This document shows positions 1 to 5,405 of a stretch of DNA of 5,405 nt, piece by piece. The stretch's first letter is position 1; every line of letters starts with the position of its first letter. Source of the DNA: Bacteroidota bacterium (GTDB taxonomy: Bacteria; Bacteroidota; Bacteroidia; UKL13-3); the NCBI GenBank assembly GCA_947449515.1, contig CANFSD010000130.1:1-5405 (forward strand), written 5' to 3'. Position numbers and translations under genes: made by a program. The notes beneath the pieces were generated by a model. The model worked only from the letters and a program-made list of their open reading frames with translations, was not told where the DNA came from and did no database searches.

Positions 1-37
1 AAGGGGCAGGCCAAACGGTGCTGTCCCTTTTATTTTT
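1..37 (+). terminator. Intrinsic terminator or attenuator upstream of pnp
   Basis: Bases 1-9 pair with 21-29 in nine consecutive pairs, one of them G-U. The stem continues with 10-12 against 17-19, leaving an AAAC loop and one bulged G at 20. A T-rich run (28-37, broken by one A) follows at once, which is the classic Rho-independent form. It most likely ends the transcript of the gene to the left of the window. In many bacteria that gene is rpsO, but this cannot be seen here. It sits only 27 bases before the pnp start, so it could also act as an attenuator for readthrough into pnp. The hairpin may begin before base 1. Confidence 0.75.
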
Positions 38-63
38 AAAAATTTATAAACCGACAAGAAAAT

Positions 64-2286
64 ATGTCAATAGCAACAACAAAAACCTTCGAATTAGATG
101 GCAAAACCATCAGTATCGAAACAGGTAGATTAGCCCGTCAGGCCGACGGTGCCGTGGTAGTGAAAATGGGTGATACCATGATTTTAGCTACTGTGGTTTC
201 TGCTAAAGAAGCCAAAGAAGATGTAGACTTTATGCCCTTAACCGTTGATTACCAAGAGAAATTTGCAGCGGTTGGTCGCATTCCGGGTAGCTTTCACAAA
301 CGTGAAGCAAAATTATCAGATTATGAAGTATTGGTAAGTCGTATTGTAGACCGTGCCTTACGCCCTCTTTTCCCTGATAATTACCATGCAGATACGCAAG
401 TAGCGCTTACCTTGATCTCGGCAGACAAAAACATTATGCCAGATGCATTGGTGGGTTTAGCTGCTTCTGCTGCCTTAATTGTAAGTGATATCCCTTTTAA
501 TGGTCCAGTTTCTGAAGTACGTGTTGCACGTATTGATGGCAAATTTGTGATCAATCCTTATAAAGATGAGTTAGAGCGCGCAGATATGGATCTTATTGTA
601 GCAGGTACCGAACACGATTTAAACATGGTGGAAGGTGAATGTGCTGAAGTAAGTGAAGTAGATATGCTTGAAGCGATGAAGGTTGCACACAATGCTATCA
701 AATTGCAAATCAAAGCACAGTGGGAGTTGGTAGAAATGATAGGTGGTAAAAAACCTACCCGTGAATACAACCACGAGCGCAGTGATTTAGAATTAGCTGC
801 AGCTATTCGCGCTTTTGCTTACGATAAAATTTATGCCATTGCCAAATCTAAAGCGGGTAAAGGCGAGCGTTCTGCTGGTTTTAAAGCCGTACGTGCAGAA
901 TACATGGCTACTTTGGCTGAAGATGCCGTAAAAGACAAATTCTTATTGAACAAATATTTCCACGATGTAGAATACGAAGCTGTTCGCGCTATGATTATCA
1001 ATGATCGCACGCGTTTAGATGGTCGTAATTTAGACCAAGTGCGTCCTATTTGGAGTGAAGTAAATTACTTGCCAGGTGCACACGGTTCTGCCGTATTTAC
1101 CCGTGGCGAAACACAATCATTAACCACTGTTACCCTAGGTACCAGCGATGATGAGCAATTATTAGACAGCCCAATGAATGATGGCTACGCTAAATTTTTA
1201 TTGCATTATAATTTCCCTGCTTTCTCAACTGGCGAGGTTCGTCCTAACCGTGGTCCTGGAAGAAGAGAAATTGGTCATGGTAACTTGGCATTGCGCGGTT
1301 TAAAACGCGTATTACCTGGTGCACCAGAAAATCCTTATACTGTTCGTATCGTTTCTGATATTTTAGAATCCAATGGTTCCTCTTCTATGGCTACTGTTTG
1401 TGCTGGTTCATTGGCATTAATGGATGCTGGTGTAAAAGTAACAGGTGCGGTTAGTGGTATTGCCATGGGTTTAATCAATGATGAAACTTCAGGTAAATTT
1501 GCCATTCTTTCAGATATCTTGGGTGATGAAGATCACTTGGGTGATATGGACTTTAAAGTAGTAGGTACTAAAAAAGGTATTGTTGCTTGTCAGATGGACA
1601 TTAAGATCAATGGTTTGAAATGGGAAATGGTGGAAGAAGCCTTGAACCAAGCAAAAGCTGGTCGTTTGCACATTATGGACGAAATGAACAAAACCATTGC
1701 TGAACCTAATGCTGATTACAAACCACATGCACCGCGCATTGTTACCTTGCATATTGACAAAGACTTCATTGGTGCCGTAATTGGGCCAGGTGGTAAAATT
1801 ATTCAAGGAATGCAACGTGATACAGGAGCAACCATCTCAATTACAGAAGAAAATAACATGGGTATTGTAGAGGTAGCTTCTAATAACCAAGAAAGTTTAG
1901 AGAAAGCATTGGCCATGATTCGTGCCATTGTAGCTATTCCAGAAGTAGGTACAGAATACACTGGTAAAGTAAAATCTATTGTTGATTTTGGTGCGTTCAT
2001 TGAAATTATGCCAGGTAAAGATGGCTTGTTGCATATCTCAGAAATTGGCTGGAACCGTTTGGCTACCATGGAAGGTATCTTCCAAGTAGGTGAAGAGGTA
2101 AAAGTTAAATTAATTGATGTGGATCAAAAAACAGGTAAATTGAAATTGAGCCGCAAGGTATTATTGCCAAAGCCTGAAGGTTATGTAGAGCCTGCTCCAA
2201 GAGAAAATCGTCCTCCACGTGATGGTAACCGTCCGCAGAGAGATGATAGAGGTCCTCGTCCGCCACGCGAACCAAGACCAGAATAG
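64..2286 (+). CDS. pnp: Polynucleotide phosphorylase (polyribonucleotide nucleotidyltransferase)
   Basis: This 740-residue protein degrades RNA 3' to 5' by phosphorolysis, releasing nucleoside diphosphates, and can add 3' tails in reverse. The family works as a cytoplasmic trimer in mRNA turnover. All expected domains are present in order: first RNase PH domain (about 10-145), helical linker (about 150-310), catalytic second RNase PH domain (about 325-545), KH domain (about 555-620, GxxG loop GPGG at 574-577) and S1 domain (about 628-698). Visible signatures are the RNA-contact FHKR at 77-80, RREIGHG at 400-406, phosphate-binding SNGSSSMA at 436-443, and the metal/catalytic stretch GDEDHLGDMDFK at 487-498. 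The tail from about 703 is rich in Arg, Pro and Asp and looks disordered. The ATG at 64 begins right at the conserved N-terminus. The leader is A-rich with no Shine-Dalgarno. No promoter is evident between the upstream terminator and the start. Length is slightly above the usual 700-710 because of the tail. The identification is essentially certain. Confidence 0.98.
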   Translation: MSIATTKTFELDGKTISIETGRLARQADGAVVVKMGDTMILATVVSAKEAKEDVDFMPLTVDYQEKFAAVGRIPGSFHKREAKLSDYEVLVSRIVDRALRPLFPDNYHADTQVALTLISADKNIMPDALVGLAASAALIVSDIPFNGPVSEVRVARIDGKFVINPYKDELERADMDLIVAGTEHDLNMVEGECAEVSEVDMLEAMKVAHNAIKLQIKAQWELVEMIGGKKPTREYNHERSDLELAAAIRAFAYDKIYAIAKSKAGKGERSAGFKAVRAEYMATLAEDAVKDKFLLNKYFHDVEYEAVRAMIINDRTRLDGRNLDQVRPIWSEVNYLPGAHGSAVFTRGETQSLTTVTLGTSDDEQLLDSPMNDGYAKFLLHYNFPAFSTGEVRPNRGPGRREIGHGNLALRGLKRVLPGAPENPYTVRIVSDILESNGSSSMATVCAGSLALMDAGVKVTGAVSGIAMGLINDETSGKFAILSDILGDEDHLGDMDFKVVGTKKGIVACQMDIKINGLKWEMVEEALNQAKAGRLHIMDEMNKTIAEPNADYKPHAPRIVTLHIDKDFIGAVIGPGGKIIQGMQRDTGATISITEENNMGIVEVASNNQESLEKALAMIRAIVAIPEVGTEYTGKVKSIVDFGAFIEIMPGKDGLLHISEIGWNRLATMEGIFQVGEEVKVKLIDVDQKTGKLKLSRKVLLPKPEGYVEPAPRENRPPRDGNRPQRDDRGPRPPREPRPE

Positions 2287-2296
2287 TTTAAATTAT

Positions 2297-2330
2297 AAAA
2301 AAGGGAGTTGCATTGCAGCTCCCTTTTTTA
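2297..2330 (+). terminator. Strong intrinsic terminator after pnp
   Basis: The hairpin begins 10 bases after the pnp stop. Bases 2297-2307 (A6 then GGGAG) pair with 2319-2329 (CTCCC then T6). The stem continues inward with 2308-2311 against 2315-2318, including one wobble pair, and closes on an ATT loop. About 15 pairs with a GC-rich core and a six-T tail make this a convincing Rho-independent terminator. It should separate pnp from gpsA. The A run on the left arm means it could also work on the opposite strand, but no minus-strand gene ends here. Confidence 0.9.
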
Positions 2331-2370
2331 TTTAGCGCGAAAATGTAAATTGCGAGGTTAATTGAAAGCA

Positions 2371-3390
2371 ATGGTAGATATTAAACGTATAGCAATTATT
2401 GGCGGAGGAAGTTGGGCCACCGCATTGGTGAAGATATTAAGTGAGAACAAAGCTTCAGGCAAATCTAAATTAGATAGTATTGCTTGGTGGGTGAGAAGTG
2501 AAGAAAAAGCCGAGTATATCCGCACGCACCATCATAATCCAGATTATATCAGTTCTATTGAAATTCATCCAGACCATGTAAAGGTTGGTTCGAACCTAAA
2601 TGAGATTATTGAAGAGGCAGAGTTATTAGTAATAGCCATACCTGCTGCTTTTTTGGAGGCCAGTTTGCAAAATTGTAGCAAAGAAATTTTTAAAAACAAA
2701 GCCATTGTTAGTGCTATCAAAGGATTGGTTCCAAGCACCAAACAAATAGTAGGCGACTATTTCATTAACCATTATGGGGTAGATGAAAAGAAAATTATGG
2801 TAATTTCTGGTCCTTGTCATGCAGAAGAAGTTGCCAATGAAAAATTAAGTTACCTTACTATTGCTGGAATAGGCCAGGATTGGGCTAGGTCTTTTGCAAG
2901 CTTGCTCAATAATAATTATATACGCACGGTGGTTTCTATGGATGTGCGCGGTACAGAGTATGGTGCAGTTTTAAAGAATATTTATGCCGTAGCAGCCGGA
3001 ATTTGCAATGGACTCGGTTACGGCGATAATTTTCAGGCGGTATTAATGAGCAATAGTATCCGTGAAATGAAACGCTTCTTGCGTAATATTACCGATACGG
3101 ATAGGAAAATAAACCATTCTGCCTACTTAGGAGATTTATTGGTTACAGGGTATTCTGTGCACAGCAGAAACAGAACCTTTGGCAATATGATTGGCAAGGG
3201 TTACACTGTTCAGGCTGCACAATTGGAAATGAAAATGATTGCAGAAGGCTATTATGCTACCAAAAATATGCATGAGTTAAATGAGCAATTGCAAATAAAA
3301 ATGCCCATAATGGATACCGTTTACAATATTATTTACGAAGGCAAATCTGCCCGCAAATCCATTGAAAAATTAAGTGAGAAATTAGTTTAA
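2371..3390 (+). CDS. gpsA: Glycerol-3-phosphate dehydrogenase [NAD(P)+]
   Basis: This 339-residue cytoplasmic enzyme reduces dihydroxyacetone phosphate to sn-glycerol 3-phosphate with NAD(P)H, supplying the backbone of phospholipids. Its length fits the family (about 330-340). The N-terminal Rossmann fold shows the dinucleotide loop GGGSWATA at 11-18. LVIAIPA (86-92) and SAIKGL (114-119, conserved Lys 117) follow, then SGPCHAEEV at 146-154, a variant of the usual SGPSFA-E. The C-terminal domain holds the catalytic Lys 202 in VLKN, then AAGICNGLGYGDN (208-220), GDLLVT (254-259) and the substrate-binding SRNR at 265-268. I chose the ATG at 2371. An in-frame TTG at 2362 would add three residues and lies 4 bases after a GAGG (2354-2357), but the protein alignment needs only the ATG start. 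The gene follows a strong terminator by about 40 bases, so any promoter must overlap that hairpin's T run. Its stop overlaps that of the opposing gene. Confidence 0.96.
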   Translation: MVDIKRIAIIGGGSWATALVKILSENKASGKSKLDSIAWWVRSEEKAEYIRTHHHNPDYISSIEIHPDHVKVGSNLNEIIEEAELLVIAIPAAFLEASLQNCSKEIFKNKAIVSAIKGLVPSTKQIVGDYFINHYGVDEKKIMVISGPCHAEEVANEKLSYLTIAGIGQDWARSFASLLNNNYIRTVVSMDVRGTEYGAVLKNIYAVAAGICNGLGYGDNFQAVLMSNSIREMKRFLRNITDTDRKINHSAYLGDLLVTGYSVHSRNRTFGNMIGKGYTVQAAQLEMKMIAEGYYATKNMHELNEQLQIKMPIMDTVYNIIYEGKSARKSIEKLSEKLV

Positions 3391-3420
3391 GCCCTAATTA
3401 CACCTGGTTTAAATTCTTTT
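3386..3420 (+). terminator. Possible weak terminator of gpsA
   Basis: Bases 3386-3393 can pair with 3406-3413 (eight pairs, one G-U, only two G-C) around a 12-base loop, and TTCTTTT follows at 3414-3420. The left arm contains the gpsA stop codon and the whole element lies within the end of the opposing carboxylase gene. A competing hairpin (3380-3385 with 3394-3399) has the overlapping stops in its loop. The stem is AT-rich, so efficiency is doubtful. I list it because no other terminator for gpsA is visible. Confidence 0.25.
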
Positions 3421-5006
3421 GTTATAGGTGCGTGATTGGCTGCTTCAATGCCCATACTTACCCATTTACGCGTTTCAATAGGATCAATAATGGCGTCTAC
3501 CCAAAGGCGTGCGGCAGCATAATACGGACTGGTTTGGCGCTCGTAGCGTTCGGTAATTTGGTCTAACAATATTTTTTGTTTGGCCTCATCTACTAATTCA
3601 CCTTTTGCTTTTAGGCTTGCTTCTTCAATTTGTAACAATACTTTGGCAGCTTGCGCGCCGCCCATTACAGCAATTTTTGCATTGGGCCAAGCAGCAATTA
3701 GCCTTGGATCATAGGCCTTGCCACACATGGCATAATTACCTGCACCGTAGCTATTGCCTGTGATAATGGTAAATTTAGGCACAACCGAATTGGCCTGTGC
3801 GTTTACCAATTTTGCGCCGTCTTTAATAATTCCACCGTGTTCACTGCGCGATCCTACCATAAATCCAGTTACATCTTGTAAGAATAACAAAGGGATTTTT
3901 TTCTGGTTGCAATTCATAATAAAATGCGCTGCCTTATCGGCACTGTCGCTATAAATTACACCACCAATTTGCATTTCGGTAGGGTTGTCTGCCGCGTTTT
4001 GTTTAGGCTTTTTTGCTTTTACCACCAGGCGGTTATTGGCTACAATACCCACAGCCCAGCCATTGATGCGGGCATAACCACACACAATGGTTTTGCCATA
4101 TAAATCCTTGTAAGCATCAAAAGAATCAGCGTCTACCAAGCGTTCAATAATTTCCATTACGTCAAATGGTTTGCTAAAATTAGCAACCGCTTCGTATACA
4201 TCGTCCATTGATTTTTTAGGTGCAATTGGTTCGACCCGATTAAAACCAGCTTTTTCAAAATCGCCAATTTTATCGAAGATGCGTTTGATTCTATCTAAAC
4301 AAGCCGCGTCGTTTTCAAATTTATAATCGGTTACACCGCTAATTTCGCAATGGGTGGATGCGCCACCTAAAGTTTCATTGTCTATGTCTTCGCCAATAGC
4401 AGCCTTTACCAAATAAGATCCTGCCAAAAAGATGGAACCTGTTTTGTCTACAATCATGGCCTCATCACTCATAATAGGAAGGTAGGCGCCGCCTGCCACA
4501 CATGAGCCCATTACAGCGGCAATTTGGGTAATTCCCATGCTACTCATTATGGCATTGTTTCTAAAAATTCTACCAAAGTGTTCTTTGTCTGGAAAAATTT
4601 CATCTTGCATCGGCAGGTAAACACCTGCGCTGTCTACAAGGTAAATGATTGGTAATTTATTTTCGATGGCAATTTCTTGTGCACGTAGATTTTTCTTGCC
4701 AGTAATTGGAAACCACGCGCCCGCTTTTACGGTTGCATCATTGGCAACTACAATACATTGCCTGCCGCTTACATAGCCCATTACCACTACTACTCCGCCA
4801 CCAGCGCAACCACCGTGTTCTGCATACATTTCGTATCCAGCAATGGCGCCAATTTCAATTTGATCTTTGTCTTTATCCAATAAATAGGCCACCCTTTCGC
4901 GGGCCAGCATTTTGCCTTTTTCTTTTTGTTTGTCGGCGGCTTTTTTGCCTCCACCTTCGTATATTTTCTCTAATTTTTGGTGTAGTTCGGTAACCAGCTT
5001 GTTCAT
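3387..5006 (-). CDS. Acyl-CoA carboxylase beta subunit, methylcrotonoyl-CoA carboxylase type
   Basis: This 539-residue carboxyltransferase subunit moves CO2 from carboxybiotin to an acyl-CoA. In the family it partners a biotin-bearing alpha subunit, which is not in this window. The best fit is methylcrotonoyl-CoA carboxylase of leucine breakdown. The alignment as I recall it runs end to end with the human MCC beta chain, including GGGxKA near 18, RERV (36-39), VANDATVKAGA (87-97), LRAQEIA (107-113), LVDSAGVYLP (123-132), FPDKEHFGRIF (138-148) and the C-terminal PYYAAARLW (494-502). Two crotonase-type halves are visible. The oxyanion-hole loops are likely AGGAY at 171-175 and GAGNY at 421-425, with GFMVG (381-385) and AVMGG (446-450) nearby. 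A Lys-rich stretch of about 13 residues (331-343) looks like an insertion. Geranyl-CoA or propionyl-CoA carboxylase beta are alternatives; the substrate is inferred. The ATG at 5006-5004 has no Shine-Dalgarno, as is usual in this phylum. A promoter candidate lies about 115 bases upstream. Confidence 0.95.
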   Translation of the reverse strand: MNKLVTELHQKLEKIYEGGGKKAADKQKEKGKMLARERVAYLLDKDKDQIEIGAIAGYEMYAEHGGCAGGGVVVVMGYVSGRQCIVVANDATVKAGAWFPITGKKNLRAQEIAIENKLPIIYLVDSAGVYLPMQDEIFPDKEHFGRIFRNNAIMSSMGITQIAAVMGSCVAGGAYLPIMSDEAMIVDKTGSIFLAGSYLVKAAIGEDIDNETLGGASTHCEISGVTDYKFENDAACLDRIKRIFDKIGDFEKAGFNRVEPIAPKKSMDDVYEAVANFSKPFDVMEIIERLVDADSFDAYKDLYGKTIVCGYARINGWAVGIVANNRLVVKAKKPKQNAADNPTEMQIGGVIYSDSADKAAHFIMNCNQKKIPLLFLQDVTGFMVGSRSEHGGIIKDGAKLVNAQANSVVPKFTIITGNSYGAGNYAMCGKAYDPRLIAAWPNAKIAVMGGAQAAKVLLQIEEASLKAKGELVDEAKQKILLDQITERYERQTSPYYAAARLWVDAIIDPIETRKWVSMGIEAANHAPITKEFKPGVIRA

Positions 5007-5097
5007 GGTAATTTGGGTTAAACAAAGGCTATTTGCGCCTTATTGTTGAGTTTACAATGATAAAGAAATGAGGAGGAATAGCAAATGATATTCAGAT

Positions 5098-5130
5098 GCT
5101 TTTACAAAATCCTTTTGTGTTGTAAAAAGC
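5098..5130. repeat. Inverted repeat overlapping the carboxylase promoter
   Basis: GCTTTTACA (5098-5106) is the reverse complement of TGTAAAAAGC (5121-5130) apart from one extra A. Nested inside is a second dyad, ACAAAA (5104-5109) and TTTTGT (5113-5118), around a three-base loop. The outer right arm covers most of the proposed minus-strand -7 element (5125-5132). The position would suit an operator, or a hairpin at the very 5' end of the carboxylase mRNA. No T tract follows in a direction where a terminator is needed. Function is inferred only from position, and an AT-rich dyad of this size could arise by chance. Confidence 0.35.
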
Positions 5131-5155
5131 TAATAACCAAAGGGCAAATGCCAAA
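5125..5155 (-). promoter_or_regulatory. Candidate promoter of the carboxylase gene
   Basis: Read on the minus strand, TTTG (5155-5152) is followed after 19 bases by TAGCTTTT (5132-5125). This matches the Bacteroidota consensus TTTG / 19-21 bases / TAnnTTTG except for the last G. Transcription would begin near 5120 and leave a leader of roughly 115 bases before the ATG at 5006. The leader has no upstream ATG. A second possible -7, TAGCCTTTG (5031-5023), has three spacer bases instead of two and no well-placed -33, so I prefer the first. Confidence 0.4.
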
Positions 5156-5179
5156 GCAGGTGTTTGCTATTGAAAATTG

Positions 5180-5211
5180 TTTGTATGCTTGCTGTAAAAA
5201 ACCTACTTTTG
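5180..5211 (+). promoter_or_regulatory. Promoter of ffs (Bacteroidota-type -33/-7)
   Basis: TTTG at 5180-5183 is followed after 20 bases by TACTTTTG at 5204-5211. This is a full match to the Bacteroidota primary sigma consensus (TTTG, 19-21 bases, TAnnTTTG). The predicted start is about 5 bases further on, at 5216, exactly where the terminal helix of the SRP RNA begins. The agreement of promoter, start and RNA helix is strong mutual support. It also gives independent evidence for the phylum. Confidence 0.8.
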
Positions 5212-5215
5212 TTCC

Positions 5216-5310
5216 GGGTGAGCCCTGTACGACTAGCTCCCTCTAATCCCCCAGGCCAGGAATGGAGCAAGGGCGTGAGGTTGTAGCGGTGCGATGCAGT
5301 AAGCTTGCCC
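5216..5310 (+). ncRNA. ffs: Signal recognition particle RNA, small (4.5S-like) type
   Basis: This RNA of about 95 bases is the scaffold of the bacterial SRP. It binds Ffh and, with the receptor FtsY, targets nascent inner-membrane proteins. The apical domain is diagnostic: CAGG (5252-5255) and AGCA (5266-5269) form the symmetric Ffh-binding loop, with a three-pair stem (5256-5258 with 5263-5265) capped by a GGAA tetraloop (5259-5262). Below it are 5249-5251 with 5271-5273, 5240-5243 with 5277-5280, 5236-5238 with 5285-5287, 5225-5229 with 5295-5299, and a terminal eight-pair helix 5216-5223 with 5303-5310. There is no Alu domain, as in other small bacterial SRP RNAs. The pair closing the tetraloop is A-U rather than the usual C-G. 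It has its own promoter and a T7 tract directly after the last helix base. The ends are good to a few bases, and a short 5' extension is possible. Confidence 0.92.
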
Positions 5311-5317
5311 TTTTTTT
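5303..5317 (+). terminator. ffs terminator: closing helix plus T7 tract
   Basis: The 3' arm of the terminal SRP RNA helix (5303-5310, ending in CCC) runs directly into seven T residues (5311-5317). The RNA's own closing stem therefore probably acts as the terminator hairpin. A small CCC-TTTT-GGG hairpin at 5321-5330 lies just beyond and could be a weak backup. Confidence 0.6.
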
Positions 5318-5405
5318 ATGCCCTTTTGGGTGATTTATTTTGATGGGGCTTTAGAAGTTTATTTGAGTTTTCTAAGTGTGAAATGAAATGTTTTTCAACT
5401 TCTGA

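Noticed and set aside
1510..1815. 101-codon minus-strand open frame inside pnp
   Set aside because: It lies wholly within a clearly conserved part of pnp and its translation shows no recognisable domain. It is a shadow of the real gene.
558..2069. Further minus-strand open frames within pnp (558-770 and 1803-2069)
   Set aside because: Both are antisense to conserved PNPase domains, with no promoter or recognisable protein family.
2626..2820. 64-codon minus-strand frame inside gpsA
   Set aside because: It is antisense to the Rossmann domain of gpsA and resembles no known protein.
3754..4993. Plus-strand frames of 66 and 95 codons (3754-3954 and 4706-4993) opposite the carboxylase gene
   Set aside because: They are shadows of a strongly conserved carboxyltransferase, with biased low-complexity translations.
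5306..5327. Direct repeat TGCCCTTTT at the ffs 3' end
   Set aside because: It is a nine-base repeat made of a T run and a CCC triplet. It may reflect local slippage and offers no clear function beyond the terminator already listed.
5373..5380. TAAGTGTG as a -7 element for a gene to the right of the window
   Set aside because: It has one mismatch, and no TTTG lies 19-21 bases upstream.
5353..5403. Seven-base inverted repeat AGAAGTT / AACTTCT near the right edge
   Set aside because: The arms are short, 37 bases apart and AT-rich. A match of this size is expected by chance, and no gene beside it is visible.

Overview
The window looks like ordinary chromosomal DNA of a member of the Bacteroidota, probably of the Chitinophagales/Sphingobacteriales kind. 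The reasons are moderate, AT-leaning base composition, protein genes with almost no Shine-Dalgarno sequence, protein variants typical of that phylum, and two promoter candidates matching its sigma factor (-33 TTTG, about 20 bases, -7 TAnnTTTG). The phylum call is an inference; no 16S or other marker gene is present.

Layout from left to right. Positions 1-37 are an intrinsic terminator hairpin, probably of an unseen upstream gene. Positions 64-2286 (+) are pnp, polynucleotide phosphorylase, followed by a strong terminator at 2297-2330. Positions 2371-3390 (+) are gpsA, NAD(P)-dependent glycerol-3-phosphate dehydrogenase. Its stop codon overlaps, tail to tail, the stop codon of the gene on the opposite strand (3387-5006, -), a biotin-dependent acyl-CoA carboxylase beta subunit closest to methylcrotonoyl-CoA carboxylase.

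The last 399 bases (5007-5405) contain no convincing protein gene. They hold a small signal recognition particle RNA gene (ffs, about 5216-5310, +) with a near-perfect phylum-type promoter (5180-5211) and a terminal T tract. A divergent promoter candidate for the carboxylase (5125-5155, -) overlaps an inverted repeat at 5098-5130. After the ffs terminator, 5318-5405 shows nothing I can support.

The genes are housekeeping and do not form one pathway: RNA decay (pnp), phospholipid precursor synthesis (gpsA), branched-chain acyl-CoA catabolism (carboxylase) and co-translational membrane targeting (ffs). I see no mobile element, CRISPR array, defence system or sign of transfer, and no evidence for a novel system. 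The points worth a second look are regulatory: the ffs gene, the back-to-back promoters, the overlapping convergent stops, and the terminators placed directly before pnp and gpsA.
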